64,000 nucleotides of DNA from Myroides odoratus (lineage in GTDB: Bacteria; Bacteroidota; Bacteroidia; Flavobacteriales; Flavobacteriaceae), in assembly GCF_001549985.1 (NCBI RefSeq), contig NZ_LROZ01000001.1, forward strand, positions 310,001-374,000, written 5' to 3'. The translations under genes were made by a program, and so were the position numbers. Under the pieces are notes generated by a model. The model saw nothing but the letters and a program-made list of their open reading frames with translations, searched no databases and had not been told where the DNA came from. Position 1 is the first letter of the stretch, and each line of letters begins with the position of its first letter. This document shows, piece after piece, positions 36,729-44,221 of this stretch.

Positions 36729-39101
36729 ATGAAATTCAATCTCAATTTAAAATGGAGTACGTGGAGCACGAAAAAGAAAGTGCTTGTTATTCTTGTAGGT
36801 ATCGCTTTGATTGCCTACTATTTTTGTTTGCCCCGAACTTTATTTGATGCCCCATATTCTACCGTTATTGAGAGCAAGGACCATCAACTATTAGCGGCTC
36901 AAATTGCTCCTGATGGTCAATGGAGATTTCCTGAAATGCAAGCTGTACCAGATAAGTTTAAAACCTGTATCATCCTATACGAAGATGAATATTTCCAATA
37001 CCATTGGGGGTTTAATCCCGTGTCTATGGTCAAAGCCTTCATGTCCAACCTATCTGCTAATAAAGTAAAAAGAGGAGGAAGTACATTAACGCAACAAACC
37101 ATTCGCTTAGCTAGAGATGGAAAGAAGCGAACCTATTTTGAAAAAATCATTGAGCTAATTCAAGCAACACGGCTAGAATTCAAATACAGCAAGCAGTCCA
37201 TCTTAAACCTCTATGCCTCTCATGCTCCTTTTGGAGGAAATGTTGTAGGCTTGGATGTCGCGGCTTGGCGTTACTTTGGAACGGCTCCAGAACAACTTTC
37301 TTGGGCGGAAAGTGCTACCTTGGCTGTATTACCGAATGCCCCTCGTTTAATTTATCCTGGTAAAAATCAAGAAATTCTATTAACCAAACGCAATGCGCTG
37401 TTGAAGAAGCTCCTAGAGGCAAATAAGATTGACCAAAGCACCTATGAACTAGCACTGACAGAACCTTTGCCTCAAAAGCCTCATGAGTTGCCTCAAATAG
37501 CACCTCATCTCTTGCAACATATTGCCAAAACCAATAAAGAAGAACGTCTGGTTACCACTGTTGATTACCAGATACAACAAAGAGCAAACGATATTATTGC
37601 CAACTATTATTTGCATTATAAACAAGCGGAAGTATACAATATTGCAGCACTGATTGTGGATGTAGAAAATCGAGATGTTATCGCTTACATTGGCAATTCA
37701 CCAACTAGTGTTGCTCATCAAAAAGACGTGGATATCATCCAAGCCAATAGAAGTACAGGTAGTATTTTAAAACCCTTTCTCTATACAGCGATGTTGGATG
37801 ATGCTTCCCTTCTTCCTCATCAATTAGTTGCGGATATTCCAGTAGTCATCTCTGGATATAAACCGACCAACTTTTCGAATAGTTATGAAGGGGCTACAAC
37901 GGCGAATGAAGCTTTATCACGATCACTAAATATTCCCTTTGTTTTAATGCTACAACAATATGGGGTATATCGCTTTTATGACAACCTACAACAGTTGCAA
38001 CTATCATCAATAAACAAATACCCGGATCACTATGGTTTATCCTTAATTTTAGGGGGAGCCGAAAGTAGCTTATGGCAGCTAACAAGAGCCTATGCTGGAA
38101 TGGTAGGTACCTTGAATCACTACAACACGGCACATGAATACCGTACTAAAGAAATACAAGAGTTAAACTGGAAGGCAGATTATACACAATCCTATGGTGA
38201 AAGTTCCAAAGAGAAGACCATTTGGGGCGCAGGAGCGATTTACAACACATTTGAGGCCTTAACGAAAGTAAATAGACCCGAAGGTGATGAAGCTTGGCAA
38301 TACTACGACTCAGCGCTTAAAATCGCATGGAAGACAGGAACTAGTTTTGGTGGTCGAGATGCATGGGCGATTGGTGTCAACAAAAAATATGTAGTCAGCG
38401 TGTGGGTAGGTAATGCCACTGGCGAAGGACGTCCATCAATCAGTGGTGTTCGCATGGCAGGTCCTATTCTCTTTGACTTATTCAAGTTATTGCCTAAACA
38501 AAAGGATCTAGCTGCACCACTGAACGATTTAGAAGAAGTGTCAATTTGCTCAACTTCTGGTTACTTAGCAGGGCCTAATTGTCCACAAACCAAAACAGAT
38601 CTCGCTCCTTTTCGCGCAAAGAAAACCGTACTCTGTCCTTACCATAAACTCGTGCATTTAGATGCCCATTTACAATACCAAGTCAATAGTCAATGTGAAG
38701 CTGTTGATCAAATTGTACCAACTCCTTGGTTCATTTTACCCCCTACTATGGCTTATTTCTATAGGAAATCACATAGTGACTACCAAGATCTCCCTCCTTT
38801 CAGGGCTGATTGTAGTCCACAAGATCAACTCAAAAAAATAGAATTTATCTATCCGAAACACGGAAAACACATCTATCTTACTAAAAATTTCTATGCAGAA
38901 CTGCAGCCTTTTGTTGCAAAAGCAAGTACAAGTAGCGCAAACAAAACGCTTTTTTGGTATTTAAATGAAGAATATATAGGATCCACAAGGCAATTTCACG
39001 AATTGGCTATTCACGGAAAAACAGGAATTAATTACCTTACGATTACCGATGAAGAAGGTCATACACAAACCATTGAATTCTATCTTGAAAAACAAACCTA
39101 A
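36729..39101 (+). CDS. pbpC: Penicillin-binding protein 1C
   Basis: Bifunctional peptidoglycan synthase, 790 residues. An N-terminal helix (about 15-33) anchors it. The glycosyltransferase domain shows the EDEYFQYHWG and GGSTLTQQTIRLAR motifs. The transpeptidase domain has Ser345-x-x-Lys348 in STGSILKP, an SRSLN motif near 397-401 and KTGTS from Lys535. The C-terminus (about 695-785) is the BiPBP_C domain typical of PBP1C. Pairing with an alpha-2-macroglobulin lipoprotein is conserved in many Gram-negative bacteria. All catalytic motifs are intact. Confidence 0.96.
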   Translation: MKFNLNLKWSTWSTKKKVLVILVGIALIAYYFCLPRTLFDAPYSTVIESKDHQLLAAQIAPDGQWRFPEMQAVPDKFKTCIILYEDEYFQYHWGFNPVSMVKAFMSNLSANKVKRGGSTLTQQTIRLARDGKKRTYFEKIIELIQATRLEFKYSKQSILNLYASHAPFGGNVVGLDVAAWRYFGTAPEQLSWAESATLAVLPNAPRLIYPGKNQEILLTKRNALLKKLLEANKIDQSTYELALTEPLPQKPHELPQIAPHLLQHIAKTNKEERLVTTVDYQIQQRANDIIANYYLHYKQAEVYNIAALIVDVENRDVIAYIGNSPTSVAHQKDVDIIQANRSTGSILKPFLYTAMLDDASLLPHQLVADIPVVISGYKPTNFSNSYEGATTANEALSRSLNIPFVLMLQQYGVYRFYDNLQQLQLSSINKYPDHYGLSLILGGAESSLWQLTRAYAGMVGTLNHYNTAHEYRTKEIQELNWKADYTQSYGESSKEKTIWGAGAIYNTFEALTKVNRPEGDEAWQYYDSALKIAWKTGTSFGGRDAWAIGVNKKYVVSVWVGNATGEGRPSISGVRMAGPILFDLFKLLPKQKDLAAPLNDLEEVSICSTSGYLAGPNCPQTKTDLAPFRAKKTVLCPYHKLVHLDAHLQYQVNSQCEAVDQIVPTPWFILPPTMAYFYRKSHSDYQDLPPFRADCSPQDQLKKIEFIYPKHGKHIYLTKNFYAELQPFVAKASTSSANKTLFWYLNEEYIGSTRQFHELAIHGKTGINYLTITDEEGHTQTIEFYLEKQT

Positions 39102-39103
39102 CA

Positions 39104-39136
39104 AAAAACCCAAAACGGTGTCCGTTTTGGGTTTTT
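39104..39136. terminator. Bidirectional terminator between pbpC and rng
   Basis: Perfect 15-bp stem AAAAACCCAAAACGG / CCGTTTTGGGTTTTT with a 3-nt loop between convergent genes. Confidence 0.93.
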
Positions 39137-39138
39137 CG

Positions 39139-40704
39139 TTATTCTGATATTTCCTTTCCTTTATCATCAAAGAAATGGTATTCTAAATACGTGTAAGCGT
39201 CACGCGGTACAATTTTGACCCATTTCTTGAATTCCATCCACCACTTCATTCTCAAAGAAGGCAATCCTTTCGTTAGATAGGCAGCCACAAAAGGGTGTGT
39301 ATTCAAGATTATTTTACAAGATGGATCTCTTGCAATAATATTTTCGATTCGAGCTCTAATTTTATCAATAACTAAAATTGGCGCTTCGATCTCACCGTGT
39401 TCATTCGGATCTTCTTCTCTAGTTTCGATTGACACTTCAGGTCTCACGCGTTGTCTAGTGATTTGAATCAATCCAAATTTACTTGGTGGTAAAATTTTGT
39501 GTTTGGCTTTATCATCGCTCATTTCCTCTTTCAAGAAGTCATAGAGGGTTTTTCTATTCTCTGGATTTCCCATATCAATAAAATCGACCACTATTATTCC
39601 TCCCATATCTCTTAATCTTAACTGACGTGCAATTTCTGCAGCAGCAATTAAATTTACTTCAAGGGCTGTATCTTCTTGTGATTGTGCTTTGTTTGAACGA
39701 TTTCCACTATTCACATCAATAACATGTAACGCCTCCGTATGTTCTATGATCAGATAAGCACCTTTGCTCATAGAAACGGTTTTACCAAAAGAGGTTTTAA
39801 TTTGGCGTTCAATGCTGTATTTCTCAAAAATTGGAACTTCTTTCGATTGATAATGTTTTACAATCGACACCTTGGCAGGGGCAATTTCTTGCAAATAGTC
39901 CTTGGTTTGATAATACAAATCCTCGTCATCCGTAATGATACCAGTAAAAGTATCATTAAAAACATCTCGTAGTATTGAGGAAGCTTTGTTTACTTCTCCC
40001 AACACTTTCGAGGGATGATGTGCGGTTGTTAACTTTTTGCACATGTTATTCCACTTCGACATCAAGTTGCGCAAATCTTTATCGATTTCGCTTACTTTCA
40101 TATCTTCGGCCACTGTGCGTACGATTACACCAAAGCCTTTGGGTTTGATGGACTGTACTAATTTCTTTAATCGGTCTTTTTCTTCTTTGGACTCAATTTT
40201 TTGTGAAATTGAGATGCGATTGGAAAAAGGTACAAGTACTACATATCTACCTGCGATTGATAATTCAGAACTAATACGCGGTCCTTTTGTTGAAATAGGT
40301 TCTTTAACTATTTGTACTAGCAAAGACTGATTGGCACTCAATACATCTGTAATTGCACCATCTTTATCTATTTCTTCTTCAAAGACAAAGTTTTCTAAGG
40401 CGAAATCTTTTAATTTACCTCCACTTACAAGTTTAGTGAACTTCAGTAGCGTTTTTAAGTTCGGACCTAAGTCATGATAATGCAAAAAAGCATCTTTTTC
40501 AAAACCTACGTGCACGAACGCGGCATTCAATCCAGGAACGGGTTTTCTAATTTTGGCGATAAAAATATCTCCTACTTGAAAACCATTACCTTCATCAGCC
40601 TCACGCTCTCTGTGTAGTTCAATTAGTTTTCCATCTTTTAATAAGGCAAAATCTACTGTATCAGAATTCGACCTAATAATTAGCTCTTTATTCACACTGT
40701 ACAT
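39139..40704 (-). CDS. rng: Ribonuclease E/G
   Basis: Endoribonuclease acting on single-stranded RNA in rRNA maturation and mRNA decay, 521 residues, RNase G-like in size. An S1 RNA-binding domain (about 35-125) is followed by the DNase I-like catalytic region with VIDVNSGNRS near 333-342 and VDFIDMGNPENRK near 373-385, which hold the metal-binding aspartates. The long C-terminal scaffold of RNase E is absent. It lies next to the HU gene, as often in Bacteroidota. Confidence 0.94.
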   Translation of the reverse strand: MYSVNKELIIRSNSDTVDFALLKDGKLIELHREREADEGNGFQVGDIFIAKIRKPVPGLNAAFVHVGFEKDAFLHYHDLGPNLKTLLKFTKLVSGGKLKDFALENFVFEEEIDKDGAITDVLSANQSLLVQIVKEPISTKGPRISSELSIAGRYVVLVPFSNRISISQKIESKEEKDRLKKLVQSIKPKGFGVIVRTVAEDMKVSEIDKDLRNLMSKWNNMCKKLTTAHHPSKVLGEVNKASSILRDVFNDTFTGIITDDEDLYYQTKDYLQEIAPAKVSIVKHYQSKEVPIFEKYSIERQIKTSFGKTVSMSKGAYLIIEHTEALHVIDVNSGNRSNKAQSQEDTALEVNLIAAAEIARQLRLRDMGGIIVVDFIDMGNPENRKTLYDFLKEEMSDDKAKHKILPPSKFGLIQITRQRVRPEVSIETREEDPNEHGEIEAPILVIDKIRARIENIIARDPSCKIILNTHPFVAAYLTKGLPSLRMKWWMEFKKWVKIVPRDAYTYLEYHFFDDKGKEISE

Positions 40705-40882
40705 TTTTATCCATACTCATTCATTACACTGTTTTGATTATTTTGGAATATTCCGTCAAAACAAAAGGAGTTTGTATAGATGGATTAAACATTATTTTAA
40801 AAACAAGTTACACTTGTTTATTCCTTCTTCAACTTGATAAGATAGCTATCAATGAGCGTACTTTAAAATTTCTTAGAAAAGA

Positions 40883-40907
40883 AAAAAGTAGTATTAAACT
40901 ACTTTTT
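40883..40907 (-). terminator. Terminator of the HU operon, overlapping the stop of the basic small protein
   Basis: Stem AAAAAGTAGT / ACTACTTTTT with a 5-nt loop; on the minus strand it ends in a T-run. The stem includes the TAG stop codon of the 30-residue gene. Confidence 0.8.
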
Positions 40908-40991
40908 CTTTTTGTGACGGTTAGCTCTCGCTCTTTTTTTACGCTTATGCGTTGCTACCTTATGTCTTTTTCTTTTTTTACCACTTGGCAT
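40899..40991 (-). CDS. 30-residue very basic protein (AURKAIP1/COX24-like ribosomal small protein)
   Basis: A short gene starting at the ATG at 40991 and ending at a TAG at 40899-40901. The product starts MPSGKKRKRHK and has 21 Lys, Arg or His residues of 30, ending KKKK. This sequence type is widespread in Bacteroidota and is annotated there as an AURKAIP1/COX24-domain protein, the group that includes mitochondrial mS38 and actinobacterial bS22, so it is probably a small-subunit ribosomal protein (family knowledge plus inference). It lies 27 bp after the HU gene and ends in the terminator hairpin. Confidence 0.85.
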   Translation of the reverse strand: MPSGKKRKRHKVATHKRKKRARANRHKKKK

Positions 40992-41018
40992 AATGTGTGT
41001 AATTTAGAGATTAATAAA

Positions 41019-41315
41019 TTATTTTACTTTTACTTCTGTGTTTGACTTTACACCTTCTACAAACACTTTAGCTGGTTTAAATGCAGGAATGTTGTGAGCT
41101 GGAATTCTAATTGTTGTGTTTTTAGAAATGTTTCTTCCAGTTTTCTCAGCTCTTGTTTTGATGATAAAACTTCCAAAACCTCTTAAATACACATTTTCAC
41201 CTGTTTCTAACGACGCTTTTACTTCATCCATAAAAGATTCTACTGTCGCTTGAACGTCCCCTTTCTCAAGCCCTAATTTCTCTGAAATTTTAGCTACAAT
41301 GTCCGCTTTAGTCAT
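41019..41315 (-). CDS. HU/IHF family DNA-binding protein
   Basis: Nucleoid protein that bends DNA without strong sequence preference, 98 residues. The helical N-terminal dimerisation part begins MTKADIVAKISEKLGL; the signature GFGSFIIKTRAEKTGRN near 46-62 and the arm motif IPAHNIPAFKPAK near 70-82 are intact. It is the first gene of an operon with the 30-residue basic protein. Minus-strand -7 box TATATTTG at 41363-41370. Confidence 0.95.
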   Translation of the reverse strand: MTKADIVAKISEKLGLEKGDVQATVESFMDEVKASLETGENVYLRGFGSFIIKTRAEKTGRNISKNTTIRIPAHNIPAFKPAKVFVEGVKSNTEVKVK

Positions 41316-41362
41316 TTTAGATATTAATTATATTTGTTGTTGTCCGTTTTTTTTAGAGTGTG

Positions 41363-41394
41363 CAAATATATTAATTTATAATCCAATAATTCAA
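41363..41394 (-). promoter_or_regulatory. Promoter for the HU gene
   Basis: On the minus strand TTG (41392-41394) and TATATTTG (41363-41370) are separated by 21 nt, close to the Bacteroidota pattern. Confidence 0.45.
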
Positions 41395-41427
41395 TCTTAA
41401 TCGATTAAAATTTAATTATATATCGTT

Positions 41428-41435
41428 TATTTTTG
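41428..41435 (+). promoter_or_regulatory. -7 box for mutY
   Basis: TATTTTTG matches TAnnTTTG and ends 19 nt before the mutY ATG. Confidence 0.45.
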
Positions 41436-41454
41436 CCGTTCACACATTTTAATC

Positions 41455-42489
41455 ATGATTTTCTCTAACAAACTAATAGCTTGGTACTTAGACAACAAAC
41501 GCTTTTTACCTTGGCGTGAAACAAAAGATCCGTATTACATTTGGCTATCAGAAATTATTCTTCAACAGACGCGCGTTGCGCAAGGATTACCCTATTTTGA
41601 GGCTTTTAAACAGACTTATCCTACTGTTTTTGATCTAGCAAATGCCCAAGAAGATGATGTTTTACTACTTTGGCAAGGTTTGGGATACTATAGCCGTGCA
41701 CGTAATTTACATGCAACAGCTAAGAAAGTAGCCTATGAACTAAATGGACAGTTCCCAACAACTTATAAAGACTTACTCACTCTAAAAGGCGTAGGCGAAT
41801 ACACCGCCGCCGCAATAGCCTCTATTGCGTATGATGAAGTCGTTCCCGTTGTTGATGGGAATGTTTTTCGAGTTCTCGCACGAATTTACGGAATTACATC
41901 TGATATATCTACTCAAAGAACAAAAAAAGAGTTCCAACAGGTAGCGGCTGGCCTGATCTCAGCAGAGCAACCCGCTATTTTCAACCAAGCCATCATGGAT
42001 TTTGGCGCTATTCAATGCACGCCCAAAGGGACTGATTGCACCCCCTGTCCTTTTACAGCAACTTGCGTAGCTTATCAAACCAATCAGGTGGACAAACTAC
42101 CCGTAAAACTGAGTAAAACCAAGGTAAGGAATCGTTACATGGACTTCCTAATTTACCTTGATGAGGCTGGAAATACACAATTGGAACAACGCACCAAAAA
42201 AGATATTTGGCAAAACCTCTATCAATTCCCTGTTGTGGATCGATTTGAGGACACTCCAATCAACATCGAAGAATACCTTCATAATCAACCTATTTCTTCT
42301 GCTATTACGCACATAGAATGCCTGACCAAAGAGGTGATTGTTCATCAACTCTCACACCAAAAACTACACATTCACTTTTGGCTCGTTAAAACCAATACTA
42401 CTCTAGCGAATCCTATTCCTTGGGAGGAATTAAATAAATTTGGTTTTCCAATTGTAATTCATAACTTTATTCAATCCTTAACTGTCTAA
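41455..42489 (+). CDS. mutY: A/G-specific adenine glycosylase
   Basis: Base-excision enzyme that removes adenine opposite 8-oxoguanine, 344 residues. The helix-hairpin-helix and catalytic region is intact: LQQTRVAQG with the substrate residues near 36-44, and GVGEYTAAAIASIAYDE...VDGNV with the catalytic Asp near 137-141. The iron-sulfur loop is C-x6-C-x2-C-x5-C (Cys188, 195, 198, 204). The C-terminal NUDIX-like domain that reads 8-oxoguanine is present. It heads the mutY-ssb-gldD operon; ssb starts 11 bp downstream. Confidence 0.96.
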   Translation: MIFSNKLIAWYLDNKRFLPWRETKDPYYIWLSEIILQQTRVAQGLPYFEAFKQTYPTVFDLANAQEDDVLLLWQGLGYYSRARNLHATAKKVAYELNGQFPTTYKDLLTLKGVGEYTAAAIASIAYDEVVPVVDGNVFRVLARIYGITSDISTQRTKKEFQQVAAGLISAEQPAIFNQAIMDFGAIQCTPKGTDCTPCPFTATCVAYQTNQVDKLPVKLSKTKVRNRYMDFLIYLDEAGNTQLEQRTKKDIWQNLYQFPVVDRFEDTPINIEEYLHNQPISSAITHIECLTKEVIVHQLSHQKLHIHFWLVKTNTTLANPIPWEELNKFGFPIVIHNFIQSLTV

Positions 42490-42500
42490 TTTTTTCACTT

Positions 42501-42941
42501 ATGAATGGCACATTGAACAAAGTAACCCTTATTGGCCACCTAGGCGAAAATGTCAAAATACACTATTTTGAAAATGGCAATTGCATTGGGCGTTTTCCCT
42601 TAGCTACTAACGAAGTTTACATTAATAAGTCAACCAATGAACGCATCACTTCAACGGAATGGCACAATATTGTAGTTCGCAATAAACAAGCGGAAATTTG
42701 CGAAAAACACCTAACCAAAGGTGATCGCATTTATGTAGAAGGAAGAATTCGCACCAGACAATGGATTACAGAAGAAGGAATACAAAAACAAATTGTAGAA
42801 ATTATTGTAACGGAATTCATGTTCTTGGACACGAAGAAAGAAGGCGGAAAAACGGCTTCACCAGAAGAAATAGAACGCAAGAAGGCGATTGACAACTTCT
42901 CTATTCCAGGAGAAAACAACCATGATAATTTGCCTTTTTAA
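42501..42941 (+). CDS. ssb: Single-stranded DNA-binding protein
   Basis: OB-fold protein that coats single-stranded DNA, 146 residues. The N-terminal OB domain is standard (NKVTLIGHLGENVKI... YVEGRIRTRQW). The C-terminal tip ends DNLPF, a slightly altered form of the DDDLPF partner-binding motif. It sits between mutY and gldD, with gldD starting 21 bp after its stop; an ssb next to gliding genes is usual in Flavobacteriia. Confidence 0.94.
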   Translation: MNGTLNKVTLIGHLGENVKIHYFENGNCIGRFPLATNEVYINKSTNERITSTEWHNIVVRNKQAEICEKHLTKGDRIYVEGRIRTRQWITEEGIQKQIVEIIVTEFMFLDTKKEGGKTASPEEIERKKAIDNFSIPGENNHDNLPF

Positions 42942-42962
42942 ACGGATAAGTAAATCAACTAT

Positions 42963-43547
42963 ATGTTCCAAAAAACATTTGCTCTTTATGGCGCTGCCTT
43001 TTTAGGCGCATTGCTAGTACTAGGTTCTTGTAAAAAAGAAACAACACCGAGACCTAATGCGTATCTAGCTCTTCAGTACCCTCAACCAGAATATCAAAGC
43101 TACGAGAACTCGTATCATCATTTTACATTTGATTTAAACAAAACTGCATCAGTCAAGGAAATTAAGTCAACCGCATTCGAGGTTCATTACCCTGAAATGA
43201 AAGCTACTATTTTCATGAATTATAAAACAGTAGACAACAATTTAGATGCTTTACTCAAAGATGCTCAAAAATTGACCTATGAACATTTCATCAAAGCGGA
43301 TGAGATTATCGAACAGCCCTATTTAAACGAAGAAGATTGCGTTTATGGCATGTTTTATCACGTAGGAGGGAATGCAGCTACCAACGTACAATTTTACGCC
43401 ACAGACAGCGTTAAAAACTTTGTTGTAGCTTCTTTGTATTTTTATGCCAAGCCAAACTTTGATTCCATCCTTCCAGCTAGTCATTATATCCAGCAGGATA
43501 TGCGAAAAATGCTAGAATCGTTGCGTTGGGAACAAACAAAGAAATAA
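42963..43547 (+). CDS. gldD: Gliding motility lipoprotein GldD
   Basis: Lipoprotein of 194 residues needed for gliding and for assembly of the type IX secretion machinery in Flavobacterium johnsoniae (established for the family). The lipobox is VLGSC with Cys23; the RPNAYLALQYPQPEYQSY segment near residues 31-48 is the GldD signature. In F. johnsoniae gldD is paired with gldE; here ssb directly precedes gldD and no gldE-sized gene exists between them or after. Ends at a bidirectional terminator. Confidence 0.9.
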   Translation: MFQKTFALYGAAFLGALLVLGSCKKETTPRPNAYLALQYPQPEYQSYENSYHHFTFDLNKTASVKEIKSTAFEVHYPEMKATIFMNYKTVDNNLDALLKDAQKLTYEHFIKADEIIEQPYLNEEDCVYGMFYHVGGNAATNVQFYATDSVKNFVVASLYFYAKPNFDSILPASHYIQQDMRKMLESLRWEQTKK

Positions 43548-43580
43548 AAAAAAGCTTTCGATAAATCGAAAGCTTTTTTT
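43547..43580. terminator. Bidirectional terminator between gldD and the metal-binding lipoprotein
   Basis: Stem AAAAAAAGCTTTCGAT / ATCGAAAGCTTTTTTT with a 2-nt centre, T-tracts on both strands; it overlaps the last base of gldD. Confidence 0.9.
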
Positions 43581-43600
43581 GATCCTATTGCGATTTGCGA

Positions 43601-43990
43601 CTAAAGCGCTTTAACCTCTAAGTTCTCTACTTTATAACTGCCATTTGCAATTTTCTGAACCGTTTGGGTTAACGACTCTCCATTTTGCTTAGCGTCATCA
43701 AAAACAACCGTAGCTGTTTTGCTATCAAAGTCAACAGTAGCTTCTTTTACGCCTTGTAATCCAGTCAACTTTCCTTCAATCATTTTAGCACATCCCAAAG
43801 CACAAGTCATTCCTTCAATTTGAAAGGTAGCTTGTTCCATGTTTCCTGCCACTTCATTTGTCTCTGTTGCAGTTGTTTCCACTTGCTCTACAGTTTCTGC
43901 TTGCTCTGCTTCTTTTTTAGTTTCACTTTTACATCCCACTAAAAAAACTCCCCCTAATAAGGCAACTAATCCTAGTTTTACTATTTTCAT
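43601..43990 (-). CDS. Heavy-metal-associated (HMA) domain lipoprotein
   Basis: A 129-residue envelope lipoprotein. The ATG at 43990 places the lipobox FLVGC at Cys20; the frame is open upstream but lacks a better start. A Glu/Thr-rich linker (about 22-50) leads to one HMA ferredoxin-like domain. The metal loop reads GMTCALGC, with Cys63 and Cys67 separated by three residues instead of the two of MxCxxC copper chaperones, so metal choice may differ; this CxxxC form is common in Bacteroidota. No transporter is adjacent. It may bind copper or mercury outside the cell (inference). Confidence 0.82.
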   Translation of the reverse strand: MKIVKLGLVALLGGVFLVGCKSETKKEAEQAETVEQVETTATETNEVAGNMEQATFQIEGMTCALGCAKMIEGKLTGLQGVKEATVDFDSKTATVVFDDAKQNGESLTQTVQKIANGSYKVENLEVKAL

Positions 43991-44107
43991 CTTGTTCGTG
44001 TTAATGCTTTGATTTATACCATGCTTTTGTAAGATACAAAAATACAAAAAAATAAATCCCGCCCTCCTTCCAATTCACTCTTTTTATTTTGAGAATCAAT
44101 CTAAACG

Positions 44108-44156
44108 GTTAACAGTGGACAGTTAACAGTTAACAGTAGACGGTTTATAGTAAACA
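44108..44156 (+). repeat. Heptamer tandem array GTTAACA-type (7 units)
   Basis: Seven 7-bp units (GTTAACA, GTGGACA, GTTAACA, GTTAACA, GTAGACG, GTTTATA, GTAAACA). It sits between the HMA lipoprotein start and the terminator of the M16 genes. Confidence 0.85.
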
Positions 44157-44160
44157 AAAA

Positions 44161-44189
44161 AAGTCGCTATTCTATCCGAATAGCGACTT
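44161..44189 (-). terminator. Terminator after the M16 peptidase pair
   Basis: Stem AAGTCGCTATTC / GAATAGCGACTT with a 5-nt loop; on the minus strand the stem is followed by a T-run. Confidence 0.85.
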
Positions 44190-44221
44190 CTCAAAAGAAT
44201 TATAATTAATTTTAAAAAAGA

